A DNA stretch of 64,000 nt from Paenisporosarcina indica (GTDB lineage Bacteria; Bacillota; Bacilli; Bacillales_A; Planococcaceae): positions 682,001 through 746,000 of the forward strand of contig NZ_MPTA01000001.1 in the NCBI RefSeq assembly GCF_001939075.1. The letters are read 5' to 3'. The notes beneath the pieces are model-generated. The model did no database searches, was not told the origin of the DNA, and was given only the letters and a program-made list of their open reading frames with translations. Each line of letters starts with the position of its first letter. Position 1 is the first letter of the stretch. The translations under genes and the position numbers were made by a program. Positions 36,580 through 44,900 of this stretch are shown here, in pieces.

Positions 36580-36607
36580 TTGACTGTTATTTCCGAGATG
36601 GTATAAT
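36580..36607 (+). promoter_or_regulatory. Strong sigma-A promoter of the cold-shock gene with long leader
   Basis: TTGACT, a 16-base spacer and TATAAT. Transcription would start near 36614, leaving a leader of about 140 nt before the ATG at 36754. Long structured leaders are typical of csp mRNAs and control their translation in the cold. Confidence 0.75.
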
Positions 36608-36753
36608 ATTCTTAACAATTGAAATTGTTTAACTGAAAAACTGTCTTGCACATATTTACATGCATGATCTGAATATGCAGGTCTAATGTAAAAAAATGCC
36701 AAGTTTTCATCAAATAATGAAATTGTTAACTTTACTTTTTGGGGGTTTTGTTC

Positions 36754-36954
36754 ATGAAACAGGGTACAGTAAAATGGTTCAACTCAGAAAAAGGGTTTGG
36801 TTTCATTGAAATTGATGGGGAAAATGATGTATTCGTTCACTTCTCAGCAATCCAAGGTGAGGGATTTAAAACACTAGATGAAGGTCAAAAGGTTGAGTTT
36901 GAAATTGTCGACGGCAACCGGGGCCCACAAGCAGCTAACGTAACGAAACTCTAA
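36754..36954 (+). CDS. cspB: Cold-shock protein, CspA/CspB family
   Basis: 66 residues, the canonical size. [18 protein letters not shown] holds RNP1 (KGFGFIE) and DVFVHFSAI is RNP2, both needed for single-stranded RNA binding. It acts as an RNA chaperone during cold adaptation. ATG 36754 gives the exact family N-terminus MKQGTVKWF; the frame before it is untranslated leader. It has a long leader and its own terminator. Which csp paralogue it is cannot be settled. Confidence 0.96.
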   Translation: MKQGTVKWFNSEKGFGFIEIDGENDVFVHFSAIQGEGFKTLDEGQKVEFEIVDGNRGPQAANVTKL

Positions 36955-36968
36955 TATTCATATGAAAA

Positions 36969-37003
36969 AAGAGGCTTCCATTTTTGGATGCCTCTACTTT
37001 TTT
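36969..37003. terminator. Terminator after the cold-shock gene
   Basis: The stem AGAGGC..CCA/TGG..GCCTCT, with A-rich and T-rich flanks usable in both directions. Confidence 0.75.
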
Positions 37004-37670
37004 ATTTCATCGATTCTAGTGTGGATGTAACAATGAAGTCGTTCTCGGCTTCGTTCAGTATGAATTCTCTTTTCACTTCACCAAAATCTTTGGCTATATA
37101 TTTACGATTAGTCACTCCGCTTTCGTCCTTCATTTCTAAAATAATTACGTTGTCAAATGTTCGAAATGGTGTCTGAACGGTTTGTTTAACATCCATAATT
37201 ATCCACTTACCAAAAGTAGATCCTTTTTCTAATGGAATTTGCAGAAATGTTGAAATTACTGGAAGTTTTTCTAATTCAGCTGATGATGGTGTAAAGGTAT
37301 CATAGAATTCTCCTTGTTCTTGTATTAAATCAATGGAGTCTTCTGTAATACGATAGGTTCGTAGTACAGTTGTTCCGCCATTGTCTTCATAGATAGAAAC
37401 TGTGTTTTCATTATGCCACTGTGTACGTGCTTGATAACTGGCATATTCATTGCCTTCCCCCAGGTAATTTGCCACAACACCATCTCGCATGAAATAGCTT
37501 GAAAGTTCTAAGGTTTCATGGCCAGATTTATCGGGTTCCGCGACAATTTTCGACGGGTGTTCATTAGTATGAATTGGTTGATCAGAAGAAGTCACAGGTG
37601 GAGCGCTTACATCGCTTTCACTACATGCGCTTAATAACAAAAGGAGTACCAACACACTAAAAGTTTTCAA
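37002..37670 (-). CDS. Uncharacterised lipoprotein
   Basis: 222 residues if read from TTG 37670, which has GGGAGG ten bases upstream and opens directly on a signal peptide. The in-frame ATG at 37706 would place 12 odd residues before it. The signal ends in LLSAC, a lipobox. The mature part has a Ser/Pro/Asp spacer, then a beta-rich domain (YRITEDSIDLIQEQGEFYD ... DFGEVKREFILN). I do not recognise the family. It is probably an extracytoplasmic protein anchored to the membrane. Confidence 0.75.
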   Translation of the reverse strand: MKTFSVLVLLLLLSACSESDVSAPPVTSSDQPIHTNEHPSKIVAEPDKSGHETLELSSYFMRDGVVANYLGEGNEYASYQARTQWHNENTVSIYEDNGGTTVLRTYRITEDSIDLIQEQGEFYDTFTPSSAELEKLPVISTFLQIPLEKGSTFGKWIIMDVKQTVQTPFRTFDNVIILEMKDESGVTNRKYIAKDFGEVKREFILNEAENDFIVTSTLESMK

Positions 37671-37773
37671 TTTACAATAGCCTCCCTGTTTACATGTTAG
37701 ACGCAACTAGTTCAGAAACGTTTCAACTACCAGTTTTTTTGGTATAGTATTTTAATAGGAAGGGAGAATACAC

Positions 37774-38259
37774 ATGACAAAATATGATTTAAAACGAGAA
37801 TTACCAACATCACAAAAACAACAAGATTTTTATGGAAAGATTCGTGTGAAAATCACTGACTTCCTTGAATCCAAAACTGGCCGTGCAAGTCGATTCGCAC
37901 CTTACTTGTTGTTTGCACCAGATTTGTTTCATTTACTAACAAAAGCAATGTTAGACAATCGGATAGACGGAAAAAGCAAAGCCTTAATAGGGAGTGGGAT
38001 TCTTTACTTTATAGCACCTGTCGACTTCATACCAGAAGGTTTAATCGGACCAGGTGGATTTATGGACGATATTATTGTTGCTACATTCGTGGTGAACTTA
38101 TTGTTAAATAAATTCTCGCCTGACATATTGGAAGAACACTGGGTAGGAGATCAAAAATTATTTGATGCATTAAAGAAGATATCGGAAACGGGCGATGGGT
38201 TTCTCGGTAAGTTGCCTGCACGTTCACTACTTGGAAGATTTATAAAAAAGTCAAAATAA
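37774..38259 (+). CDS. YkvA/DUF1232-family membrane protein
   Basis: 161 residues. The DUF1232 core (about 70-110) is AMLDNRIDGKSKALIGSGI, followed by the hallmark YFIAPVDFIPEGL and DDIIVATFVVNLLL. A hydrophobic segment and amphipathic flanks suggest membrane association. Function is unknown. The AAGGGAG ribosome site precedes the ATG. It has a dedicated, perfectly paired terminator after the stop. Confidence 0.8.
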   Translation: MTKYDLKRELPTSQKQQDFYGKIRVKITDFLESKTGRASRFAPYLLFAPDLFHLLTKAMLDNRIDGKSKALIGSGILYFIAPVDFIPEGLIGPGGFMDDIIVATFVVNLLLNKFSPDILEEHWVGDQKLFDALKKISETGDGFLGKLPARSLLGRFIKKSK

Positions 38260-38294
38260 AAAGTGCGAAGTAGAAAATACTTCGCACTTTTATT
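38260..38294. terminator. Bidirectional terminator between ykvA-like and ykpA-like genes
   Basis: A perfect stem AAAGTGCGAAGTA/TACTTCGCACTTT with flanking A and T. Confidence 0.88.
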
Positions 38295-39900
38295 ATGATT
38301 TAATTCCTTGTGATTCTTTCCATTCTAAAAACTCATCGAAAGATAACTGCTTATCTAAAATAGAACCGTCAGGCATAATTTCAATTACACGATTCGCAAT
38401 CGTTTGGATAAATTGATGGTCATGAGATGTGAAAATCATAGCACCTTTAAACGAGATCAATCCATTGTTAAGAGCTTGAATTGATTCCAAGTCTAAATGG
38501 TTGGTAGGTTCATCAAGTAATAATACGTTAGCGTTCGTTAACATCATACGAGATAGCATACAACGAACTTTTTCTCCACCTGAAAGGACAGAAGGTTTTT
38601 TCTTTACTTCTTCACCAGAGAATAGCATACGACCAAGGAATCCGCGCAAGAAAGTTTCGCTTTCATCATCAGGAGAGTATTGGCGTAACCAATCGACTAA
38701 TGAAATCTCATTACCCGTGAAGTATTCACTATAGTCGATAGGGAAGTACGCACGTGTTGTAGTAACTCCCCATCTAATTGTACCTTCAGTAGGTTCAACT
38801 TCTTCTGCTAACACACGAAGTAAAGCAGTTTTCGCAATTGGATCACCGATTAAAATAATCTTGTCATCTTTGTTAACCGAGAAATGTAAGTCTTTAAACA
38901 AAGTTTTTCCTTCATGCTCCATTGAAATGCCTTGAGCAGCGAAGACGTCATTACCTATGTCACGACCTAATTGGAAGTTTACATACGGATATTTTCGTGA
39001 AGATGGACGAATATCATCTAACTCGATTTTATCCAACATTTTTTTACGAGAAGTTGCTTGTTTTGATTTCGATGCATTGGCACTGAATCGTGCGATAAAT
39101 GCTTGTAGCTCTTTAATCTTTTCTTCTTTTTTACTATTTTGATCTTGAGACAACTTTGTAGCTAACTGACTTGATTCATACCAGAAATCGTAGTTTCCAA
39201 CATAAACTTGAATTTTCCCGAAATCAAGATCCGCAATATGCGTACACACTTTGTTTAAGAAGTGACGGTCATGGGACACAACGATAACAGTGTTAGCAAA
39301 GTTAATTAAAAATTCTTCTAACCATTGGATTGCTTTTAAGTCTAAATGGTTAGTAGGCTCATCTAGTAATAAAACATCGGGTTTGCCGAATAAAGCTTGA
39401 GCCAATAATACTTTCACTTTTTCTGAACCTGTTAGGTCAGACATTTTTTTCGTAAGAGATTCTTCTCCGATGCCTAAACCTTGTAGAAGGATAGCTGCTT
39501 CTGATTCAGCTTCCCATCCATTCATATCTGCAAATTCACCTTCAAGTTCAGCTGCTCGCATACCATCTTCATCCGAGAAATCTTCTTTCATATAGATGGC
39601 ATTTTTTTCGTTCATCACTTCATATAAACGTTTATGACCCATCATCACCGTTTCTAATACTTGGAACTCTTCATATTCGAAATGATTTTGCTTTAATACA
39701 GCTAAACGCTCATTCGGGTTCATGATGACATTTCCTTCTTGTGTATCAATGTCACCTGATAAAATTTTAATGAATGTAGATTTCCCAGCACCGTTTGCAC
39801 CTATTAAACCGTAACAGTTACCCGGGTTGAATTTTATATTGACGTCTTCGAAAAGCTTACGATCTCCGAAGCGTAGACTTACATTACTTACAGCAATCAT
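38293..39900 (-). CDS. ykpA: ABC-F ribosome-associated ATPase, YkpA/YbiT type
   Basis: 535 residues, close to B. subtilis YkpA (540). Cassette 1 has GANGAGKST and LLDEPTNHLD. Its usual LSGGQ is replaced by DLTGSEKVKV, a known YkpA/YbiT-type variation. Cassette 2 has a departed Walker A (GDPIAKTALL), signature LSGGEKVR and LLDEPTNHLDLES. The missing GKT in the second P-loop is worth noting, but it is a family trait in my recollection. ABC-F factors regulate ribosomal elongation. The ATG has AAGGAGG upstream. Confidence 0.9.
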   Translation of the reverse strand: MIAVSNVSLRFGDRKLFEDVNIKFNPGNCYGLIGANGAGKSTFIKILSGDIDTQEGNVIMNPNERLAVLKQNHFEYEEFQVLETVMMGHKRLYEVMNEKNAIYMKEDFSDEDGMRAAELEGEFADMNGWEAESEAAILLQGLGIGEESLTKKMSDLTGSEKVKVLLAQALFGKPDVLLLDEPTNHLDLKAIQWLEEFLINFANTVIVVSHDRHFLNKVCTHIADLDFGKIQVYVGNYDFWYESSQLATKLSQDQNSKKEEKIKELQAFIARFSANASKSKQATSRKKMLDKIELDDIRPSSRKYPYVNFQLGRDIGNDVFAAQGISMEHEGKTLFKDLHFSVNKDDKIILIGDPIAKTALLRVLAEEVEPTEGTIRWGVTTTRAYFPIDYSEYFTGNEISLVDWLRQYSPDDESETFLRGFLGRMLFSGEEVKKKPSVLSGGEKVRCMLSRMMLTNANVLLLDEPTNHLDLESIQALNNGLISFKGAMIFTSHDHQFIQTIANRVIEIMPDGSILDKQLSFDEFLEWKESQGIKS

Positions 39901-40001
39901 GCTAGTACCTCCTTATTTTTCACAATACTTCTATTATATCATGAAACCACTATACAATGCTCAAACTTTGAAAGTGGAAAATACTCTGAATTCGAGATAC
40001 G

Positions 40002-40145
40002 ATGAATGGGGAACTGATTCATCAGGAACTAATCGTATTTTTATGGTTTGATTCCAATAAAGTTTGGAGTGAAATGATGACAAAGGGGTACAAGGATGCC
40101 CATTCATTAATCAAATCAAAAAATGAGGAATTCATGAAGGTATGA
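40002..40145 (+). CDS. Possible 47-codon ORF in the ykpA-dgc gap
   Basis: The 39901-40213 gap holds one frame from ATG 40002 to TGA 40145. It encodes 47 residues, with LIVFLWFDSN and a Lys-rich end. The ribosome site (CGAGA) is weak; an internal ATG at 40077 after TTGGAGTGA is better placed but would give only 22 residues. No family is recognised. It could be chance. The rest of the gap holds only the promoter at 40160-40188. Confidence 0.25.
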   Translation: MNGELIHQELIVFLWFDSNKVWSEMMTKGYKDAHSLIKSKNEEFMKV

Positions 40146-40159
40146 TGCATTTATTTTTA

Positions 40160-40188
40160 TTGAATATTACTTTGTTGAGAAGTATAAT
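40160..40188 (+). promoter_or_regulatory. Candidate sigma-A promoter of the diguanylate cyclase gene
   Basis: TTGAAT, a 17-base spacer and TATAAT, 25 bases before the start codon at 40214. Confidence 0.65.
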
Positions 40189-40213
40189 TATTGAATAAGA
40201 GGGGTGTCATTTT

Positions 40214-41569
40214 ATGGATAATATGGAACAAGTGATTTTAAAATCATTACAACAAATGGCATTGAACGGTCCTATTATTTTATTGAAATGGGTTATGACA
40301 GAAGACAAACCATTGGTTGAGCAAATTACACCAAACGTTGAACATATTTTTGGATACACTTCTAAACAGTTGGTTTCAGGAGAGGTCCCTCTGTTCTCGA
40401 TTATAGATAAAGACGATCTTCGATACTTACTGGAATCGATGACAAATGCGCTTGCTTCAAAAAGTCATTTTTGGGAATCATCTTTCCGAATAAATGCATG
40501 TGGTGAAGTGAAATTCGTAAAAGCATTTTCCTACATAGAACAAGTATCAAAAAACAATGAACTATCAATTGTTTCCTACTTTTCAGAAGAAACTACAGTA
40601 ATAAATCAATCCAGTAAGCAAATTTCTTTTGACAACCGCTGGGAAACAGCTATTATGACTGCTGGAGAAGGTGTTTGGGATATACATCTGCAAAGTTGTA
40701 TAGTTTTTTTCTCAAAACACTGGAAAGGAATGCTAGGTTTTGAGGAACACGAGATTCCAAATGAGTACAACGAATGGATCAAACGTATTCATCCAGATGA
40801 TTTAGAAGAAACACAATCCCTCTTTATACAGCATGTACAAAATGAAACGGATTATTTTGAAAGCAAACATCGCTTACTTCATAAAAACGGAACGTATCGT
40901 TGGATTCTGTGTCGCGGAAAAGCGGTAGAGAGATATGGGAATGGGATTGCCATTCGTCTAATTGGAACACATGTTGACATCACTGAGCACACAGAAATGA
41001 AAAGTTTACTGTTAAGACGGAATGAAGAATTGGAACTACTCGTCGAAAGAACGAAGGAATTGGCCGTTACTGATCCATTAACATCCTTATTTAATCGTCG
41101 AAAAATGATGGAAGAAATTAAGAAAGCTAAAGATCAATTTATTGTGAATGAGCAAACATTTACGTTAGCCATTCTAGACTTAGATTATTTTAAACAAATA
41201 AATGACAAATATGGTCATACTTTTGGTGACATTGCACTCCAAACATTTTCAAACTTATTAAAGAAGAAAGTAGAACCTCCGAACGTGATTGCAAGGTGGG
41301 GAGGAGAAGAGTTTATCTTGCTTTTTCCTGATAAGAACATGCAACAAACGAAACGTGTTCTAACGTCTCTGCAAGCGTGTTGCAATGAGGAATTATTAAG
41401 GTATCGAAGCGAATCGGTCATGCTTACATTCTCGGCAGGTGTGTGTGAATATATTGCCTCATATTTGAAAAATGATATTATAAAAAAAGCCGACCAAGCT
41501 CTTTATTTAGCCAAATCACTTGGTCGAAATCAGATTGTTCTTTATGATGAAGGGCTTCCAATTTTATAA
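40214..41569 (+). CDS. Diguanylate cyclase with two PAS domains
   Basis: 451 residues, no membrane segment. PAS 1 is at about 15-125 and PAS 2 at about 150-260 (MLGFEEHEIPNEYNEWIKRIHPDD, then a PAC-like YRWILCRGKAVER). A short coiled link leads to a GGDEF domain (about 285-445). The active-site signature is GGEEF in ARWGGEEFILLF, with DLDYFKQINDKYGH before it. It should make cyclic di-GMP in response to a cytosolic signal. An RxxD product-inhibition site four residues before the GGEEF motif is not obvious. The 3' end overlaps the convergent gene by 28 bases. Confidence 0.92.
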   Translation: MDNMEQVILKSLQQMALNGPIILLKWVMTEDKPLVEQITPNVEHIFGYTSKQLVSGEVPLFSIIDKDDLRYLLESMTNALASKSHFWESSFRINACGEVKFVKAFSYIEQVSKNNELSIVSYFSEETTVINQSSKQISFDNRWETAIMTAGEGVWDIHLQSCIVFFSKHWKGMLGFEEHEIPNEYNEWIKRIHPDDLEETQSLFIQHVQNETDYFESKHRLLHKNGTYRWILCRGKAVERYGNGIAIRLIGTHVDITEHTEMKSLLLRRNEELELLVERTKELAVTDPLTSLFNRRKMMEEIKKAKDQFIVNEQTFTLAILDLDYFKQINDKYGHTFGDIALQTFSNLLKKKVEPPNVIARWGGEEFILLFPDKNMQQTKRVLTSLQACCNEELLRYRSESVMLTFSAGVCEYIASYLKNDIIKKADQALYLAKSLGRNQIVLYDEGLPIL

Positions 41570-41850
41570 CTTGGAAGTCCTTTTTCTAGTAACAAAGAAT
41601 TAATCCATGTCGTTTCAGTTGATGCATTTCGAGCTATATAGGCAGGCAAAGTTTGCAATTCGTCATTGATTAACAATTCCATCTCTACATAATCTTTGCG
41701 AGTTGGATATTGATCCCGTAGGTTTCCTTTAGTGGTGAAAACAAAATAATACGAACCAATTGAACGGAAAATAATGGTCATTTCTGGAAATTCACTAAAA
41801 ATTGCTTTGACTTGATATTTTCTTGTATAGCTCCATTGAATGAGTTCCAA
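41542..41850 (-). CDS. Uncharacterised 102-residue protein
   Basis: The start is TTG 41850, with an AAAGGGGG ribosome site eight bases upstream, which supports a real gene. The product begins MELIQWSYTRKYQVKAIF and has FRSIGSYYFVFTTKGNL and EMELLINDELQTLPAYIARN blocks. It is a soluble alpha/beta-looking protein with no motif I recognise. It is convergent with, and overlaps, the diguanylate cyclase gene; a regulatory link to it is only a possibility. Confidence 0.6.
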   Translation of the reverse strand: MELIQWSYTRKYQVKAIFSEFPEMTIIFRSIGSYYFVFTTKGNLRDQYPTRKDYVEMELLINDELQTLPAYIARNASTETTWINSLLLEKGLPSYKIGSPSS

Positions 41851-41989
41851 ACTCTAGCCCCCTTTCTACTAAATTGTACTAATTTAATAGTGGGAACACA
41901 AGTTTGCCCTCGGAACATCTAATTGTTGGCGTAAAACGATTAGTGTGTTTTACTAAACAAAAGCTAATATATTGAAAAGGACTGAAAAT

Positions 41990-43177
41990 ATGCAATCCCA
42001 AAAATCGTTGATTTCATTATTAATTGCAATCTTTTTAATTTCATTAAACTTACGTCCTGCCATTACATCAATTGGACCCTTATTAGAAATAATCCGTAAC
42101 GACTTAAATTTATCGAATAGCGAAGTTAGCTTATTAACAGCAATCCCAGTTATATGCATGGGATTGTTTGCACCTCTTGCAGTTCATTGGTTGAACAAAT
42201 TTGGACAGAAGCGTGGAATTACCATATTAGTGATTATAATTGGTGTACTTACACTAGTCCGTGCCTGGTTGAATGATTATATTACGCTATTAATTACAGC
42301 ATTTGTTATTGGTGTAGCGATTGCCATCATAGGTCCTATTATGTCATCACTGATTAAAGAAAGATTCCCAACTCGAATAGCTTTTGCAATTGGTATCTAC
42401 TCTTTAGGGATGGGTGCTGGTGCCACATTAAGTGCTGGGTTAACAGGAGTAATATATGTCTGGGTAGGGGAAAGGTGGGGGATTGCTTTAGCTTCATGGG
42501 CGTCATTAGCTTTACTGGCATACTTAGTATGGATGATGTCAATGAAAACACAATCAGATGAGCAGGTTAATAAAAACATCGATCAACAAGCCGCATTTCG
42601 TTCACCATGGTCAAACAAACGAGCATGGCTTATTTTATTATTCTTTGGATTTCAATCTTCCTTGTTTTTCTCCCTGACTACTTGGCTAGCTTCTGCTGCA
42701 AGCGAATTGGGATTTAGTGTCATACAAGCAGGGTCTGTCGTTAGTGTAATGACGATCGCACAAATTGTATCGAATATTTCACTTTCATTTTTACTGGATA
42801 AATTTCCGAATCGCTCATTTTGGATTTATTGTTCTCTCAGTATCGGGACAATTGGGATTGTCCTTTTATTAACAGAAAATATAACACTTATTTGGACGGC
42901 ATCTATTCTTTTAGGGATAACTCTTGGTAGCTTATTCCCGCTAGCTTTATTGCTGCCACTTGACGAAACATCCGATGCGAAGGAAGCAAATGCATGGACG
43001 GCAATGGTTCAAACAGGTGGTTTTATCATGGGTGGACTTGTTCCGTTGGCGATTGGAATACTGTATGACTGGAGTGAAACGCATCAAATAACATACTTTG
43101 TCATGCTCTTTTTGATCATATGCATGTTTATTGTGACGTTTTTATTAAATAAAAAAACCTTGCATAGGCAAGGTTGA
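41990..43177 (+). CDS. MFS permease of the CynX/NimT (YycB-like) family
   Basis: 395 residues and about 12 membrane segments. The first helices contain LRPAITSIGPLLEIIRNDL and SLLTAIPVICMGLFAPLA, the typical CynX/NimT start. ATG 41990 is preferred (AAAGGA upstream). Relatives export or import cyanate, 2-nitroimidazole or unknown organic anions; the substrate is not predictable. The C-terminal codons form the left arm of a terminator hairpin at 43154-43178 that chiefly serves the convergent msrA. Confidence 0.85.
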   Translation: MQSQKSLISLLIAIFLISLNLRPAITSIGPLLEIIRNDLNLSNSEVSLLTAIPVICMGLFAPLAVHWLNKFGQKRGITILVIIIGVLTLVRAWLNDYITLLITAFVIGVAIAIIGPIMSSLIKERFPTRIAFAIGIYSLGMGAGATLSAGLTGVIYVWVGERWGIALASWASLALLAYLVWMMSMKTQSDEQVNKNIDQQAAFRSPWSNKRAWLILLFFGFQSSLFFSLTTWLASAASELGFSVIQAGSVVSVMTIAQIVSNISLSFLLDKFPNRSFWIYCSLSIGTIGIVLLLTENITLIWTASILLGITLGSLFPLALLLPLDETSDAKEANAWTAMVQTGGFIMGGLVPLAIGILYDWSETHQITYFVMLFLIICMFIVTFLLNKKTLHRQG

Positions 43178-43178
43178 T
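43154..43178 (-). terminator. Terminator of the second msrA gene
   Basis: On the minus strand AACCTTGC-CTAT-GCAAGGTT is followed by seven T residues. It overlaps the 3' end of the convergent permease gene. Confidence 0.75.
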
Positions 43179-43183
43179 TTGAA

Positions 43184-43702
43184 TTATTTTTTCCAATTTT
43201 CTTTGATGAATTCATCACGGCCGGACATCGCGCGATCTTCTGCGTAATGTTGCGGCTCTTTTTTATAGTAATCTTGGTGATAATCTTCAGCGGCATAAAA
43301 GGTTTCAGCTGGACGTATCGGCGTAATAATTGGTTTTGTGAATCGTCCGCTATCAGCAAGTTCTTGCTTGGATTTTTGCGCAATTTCCGCTTGTTCCGAT
43401 GAATGTGTAAAGATTGTCGTTCCATAAGACTCACCACGGTCCTGGAATTGACCACCAGTATCGGTTGGATCAATTTGTTGCCAAAAAATTTCTAGTAACT
43501 GCTTATATGTAAATGTAGATGGGTCATACTGAATCTGTACTACCTCGAAATGACCTGAATTTCCATTTTTTACATCTTCATATGTCGGATTGATAACATG
43601 TCCACCCATATACCCGGAAGTGACGGAATGTATACCTTCCCATTGATCAAATGGCTTGACCATACACCAGAAACAACCACCTGCAAATGTTGCTTTTTCC
43701 AT
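43184..43702 (-). CDS. msrA: Peptide methionine-S-sulfoxide reductase MsrA (solo paralogue)
   Basis: 172 residues from ATG 43702, with GAGGAG nine bases upstream. The catalytic GCFWC is in [28 protein letters not shown] and AAEDYHQDYYKK follow. It is clearly related to the operon copy at 12443 (nearly the same first 16 residues) but has no msrB partner. A separate stress role is likely; the regulator is not seen. The C-terminus lacks an extra resolving-cysteine extension. Confidence 0.95.
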   Translation of the reverse strand: MEKATFAGGCFWCMVKPFDQWEGIHSVTSGYMGGHVINPTYEDVKNGNSGHFEVVQIQYDPSTFTYKQLLEIFWQQIDPTDTGGQFQDRGESYGTTIFTHSSEQAEIAQKSKQELADSGRFTKPIITPIRPAETFYAAEDYHQDYYKKEPQHYAEDRAMSGRDEFIKENWKK

Positions 43703-43852
43703 TGAATTAATCTCCTCTCTAACGCTATATAAATCGTATTGTAGCACTTGAAACATAACGGCTCAACAACTATGATTGAAACTAGCTCCAACCGCAACCT
43801 GCGAGCGGTTTAGAACGTTCTATGCTTGTATAAAATGAAAGGGGGATGCGTT

Positions 43853-44809
43853 TTGGAAGAAAATTATCCAAATCGACGGTCCACACGAAAGAAAAGAAAG
43901 CTTCGCTTCGGACGAATCATTATGACATTGTTATTATTCTTGCTTATTGGGATTACTGTGTACTCAATCATTCAATTTAATGCGGGATATAAACTAGCCT
44001 CTACAAATGAACGGAAAGATGTTGACTTTACTGGCGATCCAATGGATGTCAAAAGTTCAGCTATCGAAAATATTTTAGTGCTGGGTGTGGACACCAGAGG
44101 AGAAGAACATTCACGAACAGATACAATGATGCTAGTTTCTTGGAATAAGGAAACGGATGAAGTGAATGTTGTGTCGTTTATGCGAGATATCTATGCACAA
44201 ATCCCAGGATATAAATCCTACAAGTTGAATACAGCCTATTATTTGGATGGCGTACAATTAGTGAAAGATACGATTAGCAGTATGTTTGGTGTTCCGATTC
44301 ATCATTATGCACTTATCGATTTTAATAGTTTTGAATCACTTGTTGATATCGTGGCACCAAATGGGGTGGAAATCGATGTTGAAAAAGCGATGTCTGAAAA
44401 GATTGGGGTCGTTCTTGAACCAGGTGTTCAACAATTAAGTGGAAAAGAACTATTAGGGTATGCGAGGTTTCGTGCTGACGAGGAAGGTGACTTCGGCCGC
44501 GTTGCGAGACAACAAAAGGTAATGGAAGCCTTGAAAGATGAAATGTTAAGCCCTTCAAATGCCAAGAACTATCCGAAATTTGTTGGTGCGATACAAGGAT
44601 ATGTTCAAACTGACTATACAACAAACGAAGAAATAACACATGTATTAAGTCTGGCCTTTAGTGGCGGAATTGATATAAATAAATTAACGATTCCTGTTAA
44701 AGATAGTTATGTATTTACATCTTACTCGCATGCTGGTTCGGTCATAGAGATAGATCTTGAACAAAATAAGAAAGAATTAAGTGATTTCATCGGTATGCCT
44801 TTACGTTGA
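43853..44809 (+). CDS. LytR-CpsA-Psr (LCP) family cell-wall glycopolymer ligase
   Basis: 318 residues. TTG 43853 is favoured by the AAGGGGG ribosome site eight bases upstream. A basic cytoplasmic start (RRSTRKKRKLRFGR), one membrane segment (about 25-45) and an LCP domain follow. Its marks are VLGVDTRGEEHSRTDTMML, FMRDIYAQIPGYKSYKLNTAY and YARFRADEEGDFGRVARQQ. LCP enzymes attach teichoic acids or capsule polymers to peptidoglycan on the outer membrane face. It stands alone here, followed by a gene for an AI-2E family protein. Confidence 0.9.
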   Translation: MEENYPNRRSTRKKRKLRFGRIIMTLLLFLLIGITVYSIIQFNAGYKLASTNERKDVDFTGDPMDVKSSAIENILVLGVDTRGEEHSRTDTMMLVSWNKETDEVNVVSFMRDIYAQIPGYKSYKLNTAYYLDGVQLVKDTISSMFGVPIHHYALIDFNSFESLVDIVAPNGVEIDVEKAMSEKIGVVLEPGVQQLSGKELLGYARFRADEEGDFGRVARQQKVMEALKDEMLSPSNAKNYPKFVGAIQGYVQTDYTTNEEITHVLSLAFSGGIDINKLTIPVKDSYVFTSYSHAGSVIEIDLEQNKKELSDFIGMPLR

Positions 44810-44900
44810 TATTGTTAAATCTCTCTTATTTCCTGTAAAATTGAAGTAATACTACATTTCTGTATTTAAATGCTTAGAATCAGAAAGCGAGGAAACCTTT

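Noticed and set aside
38293-39900. The ABC-F gene with degenerate second P-loop as an antibiotic-resistance factor
   Set aside because: The overall sequence fits the housekeeping YkpA/YbiT subgroup, and no resistance-type arm or mobile context is visible.
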